64,000 nucleotides of DNA from contig NZ_JABMCZ010000001.1 of NCBI RefSeq assembly GCF_013186535.1, positions 2,232,001-2,296,000 of the forward strand. The letters are read 5' to 3'. The stretch comes from Nocardia terpenica. GTDB lineage: Bacteria > Actinomycetota > Actinomycetes > Mycobacteriales > Mycobacteriaceae. The first letter of the stretch is position 1. Each line of letters starts with the position of its first letter. Made by a program: the position numbers and the translations under genes. The notes under the pieces are model-generated. The model saw only the letters and a list, made by a program, of their open reading frames with translations, was not told the DNA's origin and did no database searches. Positions 36,004 through 45,136 of the stretch are shown piece by piece.

Positions 36004-37569
36004 TCACGCGGGCCGAGCGGCGTTGTCCGGGTGCGGCCAGGCGGTGAGCGCGATGAGCGCCGCGAGTTGCTGCCGGGGGTCGTCGAGGCGCAGATCGGTG
36101 ATCTGCGTGATCTTCTCGAGGCGGCGCCGGACGGTATTGGGGTGGACCTTCAGCTCCTCGGCGGTCGCGGTCAGGTCGCTGTGGGTTTGCAACCAGGTCG
36201 TGAGGGTCGCCGTGTAGTGGGTGTTGTGCTCGGCGTCGTGGCGGATCAATTGGGGGACAGGGCCGTAGGTGGGGAGGCGGCCGACCGTCGCGGCGGATTT
36301 CAGGCGGTGGAGGAGGATTCGGTCCCAGCATCGGTCGTAGCAGATCGGCTCGGGGGTGTCCGCGCTCGCGTGCAGGGCGGCGCTCTCGTCGGCCTCGTGG
36401 CGGCTCGCGGGGACGGTGCGGGCGTCGGCGGGGCCGCCGATTCCGGCGTGGATCCGCAGGTGCGGCGGGAGCCCGGCGGTGAGGTCGCGCAGCCAGCGCA
36501 GCGCCGGTTCGGGGTCGTCCCCGGCGGGCAGGACGGTGTAGACGGTGTTGCCCAGCAGGGCGCTTCGGCCTGGACGGGACCAGCCGAATCCGGCGGTGGC
36601 CCGTTCGAAGGCGAGCAGGATCCCGGGGTCGGGTTCGTGGCCGCTCGGCGTTTGGACGGCGATGACGCGGACATTGCGGGTGGGCATGCCCAGCTTGCCC
36701 GCGATCGCGTCGGCGTCGGGACTGCCCTCGATCCACCCGATGACCAACTCCGACTCGATGTGTCGTTCCAGATCGGCGCTGACGCGGGCGCGCAGCATGT
36801 GCAGGGCGACGGTGTGGGCGCCGTTGTCCAGCAGCTGGGTGCGCGGCGGGTCCAAGGGGTCGGCGGCCGACACCCACACCGAGCCGAGCAGCTCGCGTCC
36901 GGCCCGGATGGCGATCGCGGTGCGGCCGTGCAGGCCGAGCTCGGGCGCGGGGGGAATGTAGAGGGGCGCGTCCGACCGGGCCAGGTGCTCGAATGCGCCC
37001 GCGCGGTCGAGGAATTCGCGAATGCGATCGGGTTTGCGGCGGCCGACGATGGTGTCCTGCCGGGCGGGGTCGGTGTAGTGCTGGGCGGTGGAGTATGCCA
37101 GCACGCGCGACGAGCGGTCCTCGATGGTGATCGCGGCGTCGAGGGCCGCGGCGATGGTGTCGGCGAGCGCGGGCAGATCGCTGGGGCCGCGGCCCGATTC
37201 GGTTTCGCGGCCCTCGAGCACGAGGCCGTACACCATCACCGCGATCTGGCTCCACGGCACGCTCGGGTCGGCCAGCAACACCGCGGACTCGGATTCGGCC
37301 AGCGCGTCGAGCAATTCGCGGCCCGGGGTCTCGGTGGTGCGCGCGATGGTGAGCACCGCCCGCGCACCGGCCCCCAGGGCCACCGCCTCGGCCAGGCTCG
37401 TGACGCCGACCGCGAGGAACACCTCGCCGACCACCGGCGCCGCCGAGGAGGTGTCGTGCACGGCCACGCTGCGCAGCTCCCGGTCCCGCGCGGCCGGGCA
37501 TCCGTACAGGCGGGTTCCGTACACCCCCAGCGTGTTGACCAGCCGATCCACCGTGACCACCGCGAACAC
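36004..37569 (-). CDS. PucR-family transcription regulator
   Basis: A 521-residue regulator with the usual three parts: an N-terminal PucR sensor domain (about 1-130, with VGEVFLAVG and VLLADPSVPWSQI), a central GGDEF-like/CdaR module (about 280-400), and a C-terminal HTH_30 domain with THSDLTATAEELKVHPNTVRRRLEKI. These proteins activate small-molecule catabolic genes. The FGGY kinase gene follows on the same strand and is the obvious target. It is divergent from the small Cys-rich membrane protein gene (139 bases). Confidence 0.88.
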   Translation of the reverse strand: MFAVVTVDRLVNTLGVYGTRLYGCPAARDRELRSVAVHDTSSAAPVVGEVFLAVGVTSLAEAVALGAGARAVLTIARTTETPGRELLDALAESESAVLLADPSVPWSQIAVMVYGLVLEGRETESGRGPSDLPALADTIAAALDAAITIEDRSSRVLAYSTAQHYTDPARQDTIVGRRKPDRIREFLDRAGAFEHLARSDAPLYIPPAPELGLHGRTAIAIRAGRELLGSVWVSAADPLDPPRTQLLDNGAHTVALHMLRARVSADLERHIESELVIGWIEGSPDADAIAGKLGMPTRNVRVIAVQTPSGHEPDPGILLAFERATAGFGWSRPGRSALLGNTVYTVLPAGDDPEPALRWLRDLTAGLPPHLRIHAGIGGPADARTVPASRHEADESAALHASADTPEPICYDRCWDRILLHRLKSAATVGRLPTYGPVPQLIRHDAEHNTHYTATLTTWLQTHSDLTATAEELKVHPNTVRRRLEKITQITDLRLDDPRQQLAALIALTAWPHPDNAARPA

Positions 37570-37707
37570 GCTCCTGACCTGGATATTCCATTCAATGCGG
37601 TCGGGATTCTACCGTTGCGGTATTCGAGATGGTGGATTCCCTACAACGCCGACGGGGTTCGGCTGGGCCATGCTCGACACGGCAATTCGGTCGACAGGAG
37701 TAGGTGG

Positions 37708-38001
37708 ATGGCTTCGTTGGTTCTGCAGATCGCTGCGATGGCTGCGCTCCCGGTGGTGCTCTGGCTGGTGCTGACCGCGGGGAAGGTGCCGCGGCGGTCG
37801 TGCGCGATCTGCGGTCACTCCAACTACATTCACGACTCGGCCACCGGCGAATGCCACAGCCGCGTCGGCCTCGGCTCCCGCAGCGAAGGCGAATGGCCCT
37901 ACTGCGATCACGACTTACGCTGCCCATGCCCCGACTTCACCGAGGACCGCCCCGACCTCACCTATCGCGAACCCACCCTGCCGACCTCCGGCGCCCGGTG
38001 A
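37708..38001 (+). CDS. Small membrane protein with Cys/His-rich cytoplasmic tail
   Basis: A 97-residue protein from ATG 37708, which has CAGGAG ten bases upstream. Residues 1-26 form one hydrophobic helix (ASLVLQIAAMAALPVVLWLVL). The tail has Cys/His residues placed like a zinc-ribbon: CAICGHSNYIH, ECHSRVG, then YCDHDLRCPCPDF. This could bind a metal. I do not recognise the family. It is followed after 13 bases by the convergent TetR gene. Confidence 0.65.
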   Translation: MASLVLQIAAMAALPVVLWLVLTAGKVPRRSCAICGHSNYIHDSATGECHSRVGLGSRSEGEWPYCDHDLRCPCPDFTEDRPDLTYREPTLPTSGAR

Positions 38002-38014
38002 GCTCCGATCCGGT

Positions 38015-38587
38015 CTATCGGCAGCCGTCGAGCAGCAGTCGAATGGTGATGCGCGCGTCGTAGTTCGGGTCGGGCAGTTCCCCGCCCGCGCAGATGTCGC
38101 CGATGGCGCGCATCAGTTGGTAGGCGGTGACATCGGTGGTGACCTCGCCGGAATCGCGTGCCGCGGACAGGAGGTCGTCGAGGACCGGGACGAGGCGGTC
38201 GAGGAACAGGGCGTGCAGGGTGGTGAAGCCCTCGGGGTCGGCGCGCATGGCGGCGGCGAGGCCGTGCTTGGTTGCCAGGAAGTCGACGAACAGGTCGACC
38301 CATCGGCGCACCGCGGCGAATGGCGATGTCGCCGTGGCGAGCAGGGTGGGTCCGGCGGCGGCGCAGGCGTCGACCTGGTGGCGGTAGACGGCCACGACAA
38401 GGTCCGCGCGGGTGGGGAAGTGCCGGTAGATCGTGCCCATGCCGACGCCCGCCGCGGCGGCGATGCGGCGCACGGGGGCGTCCACCCCGTGCGTGACGAA
38501 TACCGACGCCGCGGCGTCGAGCAGGGCCTTCTCATTGCGCCGAGCATCGGCGCGCTTGGCCGAACTCGCGGGCGTCGGCTCGCTCAC
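38015..38587 (-). CDS. TetR-family transcription regulator
   Basis: The 190-residue protein has a standard TetR helix-turn-helix near residues 15-60 (EKALLDAAASVFVTHGVDAP, AAAAGVGMGTIYRHFPTRADL) and a helical ligand domain of the actinobacterial SBP-like type. It stands alone: upstream is the DUF1460 gene on the same strand (132 bases), downstream the convergent small membrane protein. The regulated gene and ligand are not known; TetR proteins often act on an adjacent gene. Confidence 0.9.
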   Translation of the reverse strand: MSEPTPASSAKRADARRNEKALLDAAASVFVTHGVDAPVRRIAAAAGVGMGTIYRHFPTRADLVVAVYRHQVDACAAAGPTLLATATSPFAAVRRWVDLFVDFLATKHGLAAAMRADPEGFTTLHALFLDRLVPVLDDLLSAARDSGEVTTDVTAYQLMRAIGDICAGGELPDPNYDARITIRLLLDGCR

Positions 38588-38719
38588 GCGGCGGTCCTTC
38601 CTCTCGTGCCGATCGGGCGTTATATTTGGAGCAGCGTTCCGCTTAAAAGTCTATCCGGATCGACGGGCCGCGGCGAGTTCGCGTCGGTATTCCTGCTGCC
38701 CGTGTTCGAGCAGGCATCG

Positions 38720-39532
38720 TTATCCGTTGGGGCGCAGGACAACCAGGCCGGGGACGGTGCGCAGATAGTCGGTGAGGGGGGTGTCGACCACCTGGTAGGC
38801 GGCCAGGGAGGTGGCGTTGCGGAAGATCGGGCCGTCGGGGGTTTGAACGAAGATGCCGACGTGGGTGACGTCGAGGCCGGGGCGGTCGGCGTAGGCGGCC
38901 AGGTAGTCGCCGGTATGGAGTTGGGAGACAACCGCATCGGTCACGGCACCGCTCGGGATGTAGGTGACGTTGCGGTCCACCACGGGCAGGCCGGGGAGGT
39001 AGTTGGTGCCGTCGGACTTCAGGTTGAGGTGTTCGGGCACCGTGACCGCCGCCGGGGTCAGGCTCGAAGTGATATCCGTGGCAGCGGTTTTCGGCGTTAC
39101 CGCCCAGTCGGTGAAGAAGTGCTTTCGGTGCGCGAAGTCGACTTTCCCGTCGGTGTACCGGGTTTCGACGAGGTTGGCGAGAAAACTCGACCGATCGGTC
39201 GACCGGGTGAGGGCCTGGACGTAGTCCAGGAAGGTGAAGCAGTCGACCCGGCGGAGATCGACGACCAGCCGCTCGGGTTCGGTCGCCGAGCCCACCAGCA
39301 TGTCGGCGCCGTAGGGGGTGCCCAGGAAGCGGGCGGAGAGCAGGCCGATCAGATCGCCCTGGGAGATGCCCGCGGGCGCGGCCCGGCGCACGGCCAGCAG
39401 CTCGTCGAGCTTGCTCGCGGTCGCCTCGTCCAGGCTCGGGTAGTCGGGGGCGGCGAGCGCCGCCGTACTCGGAAGTCCCGTGCCGACGGCCAGGGCCAGC
39501 ACGATCAGCAGTAAGCGAGCGAGGGTACGCAA
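38720..39532 (-). CDS. Secreted DUF1460 protein, NlpC/P60-like amidase
   Basis: A protein of about 270 residues. I chose TTG 39532, which has GGAGG four bases upstream and starts a clean signal peptide (RTLARLLLIVLALAVGTG, cleaved after ALA); the in-frame ATG 39613 would add 27 unlikely residues. The mature part is a DUF1460 domain, an N-acetylmuramoyl-L-alanine amidase-like Cys hydrolase: the catalytic Cys lies in RRVDCFTFLDYV and the His in DVTHVGIFVQ. It probably trims peptidoglycan stem peptides. It is divergent from the oxygenase of the cyclodipeptide operon across 192 bases. Confidence 0.78.
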   Translation of the reverse strand: MRTLARLLLIVLALAVGTGLPSTAALAAPDYPSLDEATASKLDELLAVRRAAPAGISQGDLIGLLSARFLGTPYGADMLVGSATEPERLVVDLRRVDCFTFLDYVQALTRSTDRSSFLANLVETRYTDGKVDFAHRKHFFTDWAVTPKTAATDITSSLTPAAVTVPEHLNLKSDGTNYLPGLPVVDRNVTYIPSGAVTDAVVSQLHTGDYLAAYADRPGLDVTHVGIFVQTPDGPIFRNATSLAAYQVVDTPLTDYLRTVPGLVVLRPNG

Positions 39533-39724
39533 GTTTCCTCCACGAAAAGGGGTCGAGCAAACGAGCAGGGGGGCGTATCTACCGTATCCGATGGCCGTTT
39601 TGTCGGGTTGCAATCACGCGTAGCCGAATGGTTCGCCCGGCGCGGCATGCTGCGTAATCTGGTCTGCGCCTGGGGGATTCCGGGTGCTTGACCACTGCTG
39701 TGAGCACTTTCTTGGGGAGATTCG

Positions 39725-40546
39725 ATGAGTAATGCGGCATCGGCCGTGCAGTCCGGGGTGGACGCGGGGGCGCATATCGAGGTGACGACGCGGCGTGAGT
39801 TCTCCGCCGACCATCTGCTGAAGTTGTTGAAGGGGGAGGTGTTCGCGCTGCGCATCCGGGACGCGGTCACGGGTGCAGCGCTGACCGGGTTGCGGGAACG
39901 GTTCGTCGGGCGGGAGGACCACGGGCCGCTGGCCACCGATCCACAGTTCCGGCGGATCGGGTACGCGTTCTCGGAGACCTCCGGCGTCGAGCAGCAGGAG
40001 GCGTACTTCGCGCAGGCCCGAGACCATCTCGCCACCGTGCGCGGGATCGCCGAGCCGTATCCGTATCCGGCCGATACGCTGCGGCTGCTGCTGGACGAGG
40101 TGTGGCCGACCGGCGCCACCGTGCTGGCCTCGGAGAGTCGGAAGTTCTTCGCCGGGGTGGTGCGGTATCAGCGGGCCGGGGTGGACCTCGAGCCCCATAC
40201 CGACAATGTCGGGCGCAACCTCCCCGACGGGGTGACGCTGGGAATTCTGCGGCAGCTGTCGGTGAATGTGTACCTCGACGTTCCGGAATCCGGGGGTGAG
40301 CTCGAGATCTGGGACGACTATCCGAGCGAGGAACAGTATCGGGAGATTTCGGGTGCGCGGGTGTGGGGTATCGACCGGGATCGGGTCGGGTCGCCCGCGG
40401 TGACGATCCACCCCGAGGTGGGTGAGGCGATCTTCATCGATCCGCGGCGCGTGCACGCGGTGCGCCCGTCGGGGGATCGCCCGCGGGTGACGGTCGGACT
40501 GTTCGTCGGTGTTCGCGGCAGCGAGCCCCTGGCCGTGTGGAGCTGA
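39725..40546 (+). CDS. 2-oxoglutarate/Fe(II)-dependent oxygenase of cyclodipeptide operon
   Basis: A 273-residue double-stranded beta-helix enzyme. The facial triad is visible as HTD in VDLEPHTDN (about residues 157-159) and the second His in RRVHAVRPS (about 243), followed by the Arg that would bind 2-oxoglutarate. The HxD pattern means a hydroxylase rather than a halogenase. It is the first gene of the operon, with GGGGAG upstream of ATG 39725, and ends one base before the CDPS-like gene starts. By analogy with bicyclomycin biosynthesis, where 2OG oxygenases hydroxylate a cyclodipeptide, it probably modifies the product of the next gene. That is inference from context. Confidence 0.8.
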   Translation: MSNAASAVQSGVDAGAHIEVTTRREFSADHLLKLLKGEVFALRIRDAVTGAALTGLRERFVGREDHGPLATDPQFRRIGYAFSETSGVEQQEAYFAQARDHLATVRGIAEPYPYPADTLRLLLDEVWPTGATVLASESRKFFAGVVRYQRAGVDLEPHTDNVGRNLPDGVTLGILRQLSVNVYLDVPESGGELEIWDDYPSEEQYREISGARVWGIDRDRVGSPAVTIHPEVGEAIFIDPRRVHAVRPSGDRPRVTVGLFVGVRGSEPLAVWS

Positions 40547-40547
40547 G

Positions 40548-41243
40548 ATGATCGCGACTCTCGAACCGCCGCTGGCCTCGGCGTCGCACAAGGCCGCCTT
40601 CGACCTCAAGGGGGAGCGCGGCGACTACGCCGGACGCACGGCGATCCTGCTCGTCAGCGTGGGCGCCGCCTACCACGAGGGCGAGAAGCTGGGCGCCACA
40701 GTGGATCTCATCAACCGCAGCGGTTTCGGTCAGGTGACCGTCGCGGTGGCGGACACGCTCCAGCGGCACAATCTCGACGTGCCCGCCGCCGAGGCGTACG
40801 GATCGGCGCGGCGGCGCGGTGACCAATGGCTGGCCCGCAACGAACCCCTGCTGACGCAGATCCACACGGACACAGCCGTTCTGCGGTGGGACGACGCCCT
40901 GAGCCATCGCCGCTACCCGTCGCTGCTCGCCCGGGTGCGACAGGCGTACGAATTCGATGCCGGATATCGGTCCGCGATCGAGGCCACCATCGATCGGTTC
41001 GTCGCCCGGCGCGGCGGCCCCGAGGCGCTCGACGATCCCGAGCGGGTGCGCGCCGGCTGCCTGACCTATCTCCTCGAGGAGTGCCCGATCATCCAACCGC
41101 TCTGGGCGGGAGAGGGTTTCGACTACGTGATCTATCCCCAGCAGATCTCCGTGGCGATGCGGGCCACGCGCGACCGGTTCGTCGACGGCGCCGGCGCGAG
41201 CTGGCTCCCGCTGCGCTTCAAGAAGAGGAATTCCGCCCGATGA
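40548..41243 (+). CDS. tRNA-dependent cyclodipeptide synthase-like protein, XYP type
   Basis: The 231-residue length and fold pattern match cyclodipeptide synthases, which take two aminoacyl-tRNAs and form a diketopiperazine. The key residues of AlbC can be placed: Ser37 (LLVSVGAAYHEGE) as the nucleophile at the same number, then Tyr174 and Glu178 in TYLLEECPII (AlbC Tyr178 and Glu182), and Tyr196-Pro197 in VIYPQQ (AlbC Tyr202-His203). Ala40 and Pro197 put it in the XYP subfamily rather than NYH. Spacing around HEGEKL and WDDALSHRRY also fits. The amino acids used cannot be told by eye. It starts one base after the oxygenase stop and overlaps the transporter gene (ATGA). Confidence 0.78.
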   Translation: MIATLEPPLASASHKAAFDLKGERGDYAGRTAILLVSVGAAYHEGEKLGATVDLINRSGFGQVTVAVADTLQRHNLDVPAAEAYGSARRRGDQWLARNEPLLTQIHTDTAVLRWDDALSHRRYPSLLARVRQAYEFDAGYRSAIEATIDRFVARRGGPEALDDPERVRAGCLTYLLEECPIIQPLWAGEGFDYVIYPQQISVAMRATRDRFVDGAGASWLPLRFKKRNSAR

Positions 41244-42670
41244 CCCCGACCGACATCGGATTCACCCGGCGCACAGTGGGATTCGCGGGGCTTGCGGTCG
41301 CCTCGTTCCTCGGGTGCATCGACCTGACCATCGTATCCACCGCCCTGCCGGTGATCACCCGGGACCTGCACACCACGCTCGCGGTGTCGCAGCTCGTGAT
41401 GGGCGGATTCCTCACCGCCCTCGCGATGTTCATGATCACCGCGGGTCGGCTCGGGGACACCCTGGGCCGGAAACCGGTGCTGCTCACCGGACTCGGGGTG
41501 TTCGTCCTCGCGTCGGTGGGGGCCGCCGCGGCGCCCGCGATCGGCTGGTTGATCGCCGCGCGCTTCGTGCAGGGCCTGGCGTGCGCCGTGCTGTACACGG
41601 GGACCTCGACGCTGGTCGAATCGTTGTTCCCGGACGGGCAGCGCGGTCGCGCCATCGGATTGCTGTACGCGATCAACGGTGTCGGCCTGGCCATCGGGCC
41701 GGTGCTGGGCGGGCTGCTGGTTCCCGCGCTGGGCTGGCAGTCGGTGTTCTGGCTGAACCTGCCCGTGGGCGGGCTGGCGCTGCTGGCGATCGCGTACGCG
41801 GTACCGAGCCCGGCGGCGAATCCCGGTGTCGGACTGGACCTCGGCGGGCAGGCGGCGTTGGCGGTCACCGTGGCCGCCGCCGTCGCGGTCGTCTCGCTGC
41901 CGGAGACCACGGGCTGGCTGTCGGTTCCGGTCCTGGTGGCCGCCGTGCTCACGATCGTGGGCGCGGCGGTGGCGGTGATCGTCGAGCGGCGGGCCGCCGC
42001 GCCGCTGCTGCGCCCGGATCTGTTCCGCCACCCCAAATTTGTGAGCGCCCTGTCCTCGGACTTCTTTCTGGCGGCGTTCTACGCGTCGGCCCTGGTGGCG
42101 CTGCCGCCCTACCTCGGGGCCGAACATCGTCTCGACGCGCGGGCCACCGGGCTGATCCTGTTGCTGGTGAGCGTGACGATGGCCGTGCTCTCGCCGCGCG
42201 TCGGCAAGGTGGTCGACCGCACCGGCCCGGCCGGACCGTTGCGCCTCGGATTCGCGGCCTTCGTCTTGTCCGCGGTGGTGACCGTGATCGCGGCGTTCAC
42301 CGGCTCGCTGCTCGTGCTGTCGATCGCGCTGATCCTGTTCGGGGCGGGCTGGGCGGGCATCCTCGCCCCGGCGACCGTCGCCGCGCTCTCCTCGGTCGAC
42401 CGGGACGAGTCGGGATTCGCGGTGGGCGCGTCGTGGACGTTCCACAACCTCGGCGGCGCCTTGGGCGCGGCGATCGCCGCCGGTCTCTACGCGGCATCGG
42501 AGCATCCCGGCGGGGGACTGCTCCGCGTGGCCGTCCTGCTGTTGATCGTGGCGGCATTCGGGCTCACGGCCAACGTGCTCACCGCGCGGGTGCGACGCGA
42601 CGATCAACATTCCGGCGCGGTTGGCCAGAGATCCGTGTCGAGCGAGGTGATCGAACGGTCCGGTCGGTAG
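41240..42670 (+). CDS. MFS exporter, 14-TM DHA2 (EmrB/QacA-like) family
   Basis: A 476-residue transporter from ATG 41240, overlapping the CDPS-like gene by four bases. About 14 hydrophobic helices can be counted. MFS motif A is GRLGDTLGRKPVL after helix two, and the DHA2 signature around LACAVLYTGTSTLVE and GPVLGGLLVPALGWQSVFW is clear. It most likely exports the hydroxylated cyclodipeptide and gives self-resistance, as BcmT does in bicyclomycin clusters; this is inferred from position. Confidence 0.88.
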   Translation: MTPTDIGFTRRTVGFAGLAVASFLGCIDLTIVSTALPVITRDLHTTLAVSQLVMGGFLTALAMFMITAGRLGDTLGRKPVLLTGLGVFVLASVGAAAAPAIGWLIAARFVQGLACAVLYTGTSTLVESLFPDGQRGRAIGLLYAINGVGLAIGPVLGGLLVPALGWQSVFWLNLPVGGLALLAIAYAVPSPAANPGVGLDLGGQAALAVTVAAAVAVVSLPETTGWLSVPVLVAAVLTIVGAAVAVIVERRAAAPLLRPDLFRHPKFVSALSSDFFLAAFYASALVALPPYLGAEHRLDARATGLILLLVSVTMAVLSPRVGKVVDRTGPAGPLRLGFAAFVLSAVVTVIAAFTGSLLVLSIALILFGAGWAGILAPATVAALSSVDRDESGFAVGASWTFHNLGGALGAAIAAGLYAASEHPGGGLLRVAVLLLIVAAFGLTANVLTARVRRDDQHSGAVGQRSVSSEVIERSGR

Positions 42671-42700
42671 GCTCGCGCGTGACCTGCGAAAGGAGCGTTC

Positions 42701-43483
42701 ATGAGCGCCGCCGCCGTCGACCGGTTGGCAGACATCGCGTTTCCGCTGTCGCCGTGCCCGGACGAGAGTCTGGCGTTTCATGAGCACTGGCCGGTGCGGC
42801 TGGGCGACACCGACGGCGATCAGCGGCTGCGGCTCGACGCGGTGGCCCGGTATCTCCAGGACATCGGATACGACCACCTGACGGTGGTCGAGGAGGGCGA
42901 TCTGCACCCGGGCTGGATCGTGCGCCGCACCGTCATCGACGTGCTGCGGCCGATCGAATTCGGCGACCGGGTTCACCTGCGGCGCTGGCCGTCCGCCCTG
43001 TCGAATCGCTGGTGCAATATGCGCATCCAGGTTCGCAGCGAGAACGGCGGCCTGATCGAGACGGAGATGTTCCTCATCCACGTCGACATCGACGCGGGCC
43101 GCCCGGCGCGCATGAGCGACCGTTTCATGGCCCCGATGCTCGCGGCCACCACGGAACACCGCCTGCGCTGGCGTCCCGCCCTGCACGAGCACCCCGGCGC
43201 CGACGGCGAGCTGTGGCCATTTCCCCTGCGCGTCACCGACATCGACCACTACGGACATGTCAACAATGCCGTGCACTGGGAAGCGGTGGAGGAGGCCCTC
43301 GCCCGCTTCCCCGAAGCGCAACGGCTCCCGCACCGGGTAATCGTCGAGCACGTCGGCCCGGTCATGGCGGGCGACAACGTCCTGATCCGCGCCTGGCGCG
43401 ACGACCCCATCCTGCACGTGCAACTCGAAATAGACGGCAGCGCCCGAACATTGGCCCGCATCGAACCATGCGGTAACCACTGA
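42701..43483 (+). CDS. Acyl-ACP thioesterase (FatA-like, double hotdog)
   Basis: A 260-residue double-hotdog thioesterase. The first hotdog has VRLGDTDGDQRLRLDAVARYLQ, typical of bacterial acyl-ACP thioesterases, and the second has the catalytic-type motif TDIDHYGHVNNAVHWEAVEE. The start ATG 42701 has GAAAGGAG upstream. It follows the transporter by 30 bases, so it may be co-transcribed, but a role in cyclodipeptide synthesis is not obvious; it may be a housekeeping fatty-acid enzyme. The stop codon TGA (43481-43483) lies within the CTGA target site of the IS1380 element, so the insertion left the protein unchanged. Confidence 0.82.
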   Translation: MSAAAVDRLADIAFPLSPCPDESLAFHEHWPVRLGDTDGDQRLRLDAVARYLQDIGYDHLTVVEEGDLHPGWIVRRTVIDVLRPIEFGDRVHLRRWPSALSNRWCNMRIQVRSENGGLIETEMFLIHVDIDAGRPARMSDRFMAPMLAATTEHRLRWRPALHEHPGADGELWPFPLRVTDIDHYGHVNNAVHWEAVEEALARFPEAQRLPHRVIVEHVGPVMAGDNVLIRAWRDDPILHVQLEIDGSARTLARIEPCGNH

Positions 43484-45136
43484 GCCCGGATCCACCGGTC
43501 GTGTTGTGATTGATGGTTGAGAAAGTGGACGGAGATGCCCTGCCAGCTGCGATGATTCGGGTTGTCGAGGCTCGAATCATGTGGTTGGAAGGTGCATCTC
43601 CGAGGTGAAGTCTGTCATGTCGGCGGGGTCGGTGTCTGCTCGGTTCGATGAGCCGAATCTGATCGGTTTCGCGGGGCTGGTGCCGGTGGTGCGGCTGGCC
43701 GAGCGCTGCGGGTTGCCTGAATTGTCTGCTGAGCTGCTGCGATGGAAGTCGTCGCCGAACTCGGCGGGCGCGTCGCCGGTGGTGAAGATGTTGACGCTGG
43801 TGTTCGGGATGGTCGCTGGTGCGGATACGATCGACGGGATGGGCCGGTTGCGACACGGCGCGATGGGCAGGGCGTTCGCCGGGGTGCGGGCGCCGTCGAC
43901 GCTGGGATCGTTTCTGCGGGCGTTCACTCACGGGCATGTGCAGCAGCTGGCTGCGGTGTGCCGGAAAGCGCTGCCCGCGTTGGCATCTCATGCGCCGTTG
44001 CTGCCCGGTGCCGACGCGATCGCCTATGTCGATATCGATGACACGATCCGCCGCACCTACGGCTACGCCAAACAGGGTGCAGGGATCGGGTATTCGAAGA
44101 TCAAAGGGTTGAATGCGCTGATCGCGTGCGTGTCCACACCGATAGCGCGGCCGGTGATCGTGGCCGCGAGGTTGCGGCGCGGGGCGGTCAACTCCGCACG
44201 TGGCGCGGCGAGTTTCGTCGCCGAGGCGGTCAAGGCCGCTCGTGCCGCGGGTGCGACGGGGCTGCTGGTGGTGCGGGCGGATTCGGCGTTCTACGCCGAA
44301 CACGTCGTCGCGGCCGCCCACGGGTTGGGCGCGCATTTCTCGGTCACCGTGCGCATGAATGCCTCGATTCGCGCCGCGATCAGCTCGATCAGCGAAAACG
44401 ATTGGATCCCCATCAAATACCCGCAGGCGGTGTGGGATGCCGACGGGCAGTGCTGGATCTCCGATGCCGAGATCGGCCGCGTCCGCTATACCGCGTTCAC
44501 GTCCAAGCCGAAACGCTGCCACGTCACCGCGTGGCTGATCGTGCGACGGGTGCCGCGGCTGGGCAGCGGCCACACCCAGGGCCAGGGCGAACTGTTCGCC
44601 ACCCACCGGTTCCACGCCGTGTTCACCGACTCACCGTTGCCGCTGGTCGACGCCGAGAAATCCCACCGGCACCATGCCATCGTCGAGCAGGTCATCGCGG
44701 ATTTGAAGGGCTCAGCGCTGGCACATTGCCCTTCCGGTGTGTTCGCGGCCAACGCCGCCTGGCTGCAGCTGGCGTGCCTGGCCTACAACCTCACCCGCGC
44801 CGCCGGCGCGATCGCCTCGGTGTTCCACGCCAAGGCCACCACCGCGACGATTCGCGCCGATCTCATCGCTGTCCCTGCCCGGCTGGCTTCGTCTGGGCGC
44901 CAACAGATCTGGCATCTACCCACCGACCGGCCCGCCGGACACGCCTGGCAACAGCTGTTCGACACCGTCCACGCCCCACCTGCTGCGGCCTGACCCATCA
45001 ACCACGTCCGAACCCGGACCGACCAGGACAAACAGTGGAAGAGCTGGACAGACCAGCGGCCACCCCACGCCTCACACCCCGTGGTCTGCGCGCCGCAGAC
45101 GCGCAGACCACTCACAACCACACCGGTGGATTCGGG
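43484..45136 (+). mobile_element. IS1380-family insertion sequence
   Basis: Imperfect terminal inverted repeats of about 25 bases (CCCG-ATCCACCGGT shared, left from 43485, right ending 45136) flank one transposase gene. CTGA occurs at 43480-43483 and 45137-45140 as a 4-bp target duplication, normal for IS1380. The element is about 1.65 kb and appears intact. It lies directly after the thioesterase stop codon. Confidence 0.85.
43605..44993 (+). CDS. IS1380-family transposase
   Basis: A DDE transposase of about 460 residues. Recognisable blocks are FGMVAGADTIDGMGRLRHG, AYVDIDDTIRRTYGYAKQGAG with the first Asp, LVVRADSAFYAEHVV with the second, and the C-terminal HHAIVEQVIADLKGSALAHCP with the catalytic Glu, then AAWLQLACLAYNL. 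The start is GTG 43605 or ATG 43617. All motifs are present in one frame, so it is probably active. Confidence 0.9.
   Translation: MKSVMSAGSVSARFDEPNLIGFAGLVPVVRLAERCGLPELSAELLRWKSSPNSAGASPVVKMLTLVFGMVAGADTIDGMGRLRHGAMGRAFAGVRAPSTLGSFLRAFTHGHVQQLAAVCRKALPALASHAPLLPGADAIAYVDIDDTIRRTYGYAKQGAGIGYSKIKGLNALIACVSTPIARPVIVAARLRRGAVNSARGAASFVAEAVKAARAAGATGLLVVRADSAFYAEHVVAAAHGLGAHFSVTVRMNASIRAAISSISENDWIPIKYPQAVWDADGQCWISDAEIGRVRYTAFTSKPKRCHVTAWLIVRRVPRLGSGHTQGQGELFATHRFHAVFTDSPLPLVDAEKSHRHHAIVEQVIADLKGSALAHCPSGVFAANAAWLQLACLAYNLTRAAGAIASVFHAKATTATIRADLIAVPARLASSGRQQIWHLPTDRPAGHAWQQLFDTVHAPPAAA

Noticed and set aside
40548..41243. Isocyanide synthase (PvcA-like) partnered with a 2OG oxygenase
   Set aside because: The motifs of PvcA are missing, while the Ser, Tyr/Glu and Tyr-Pro positions of cyclodipeptide synthases line up.
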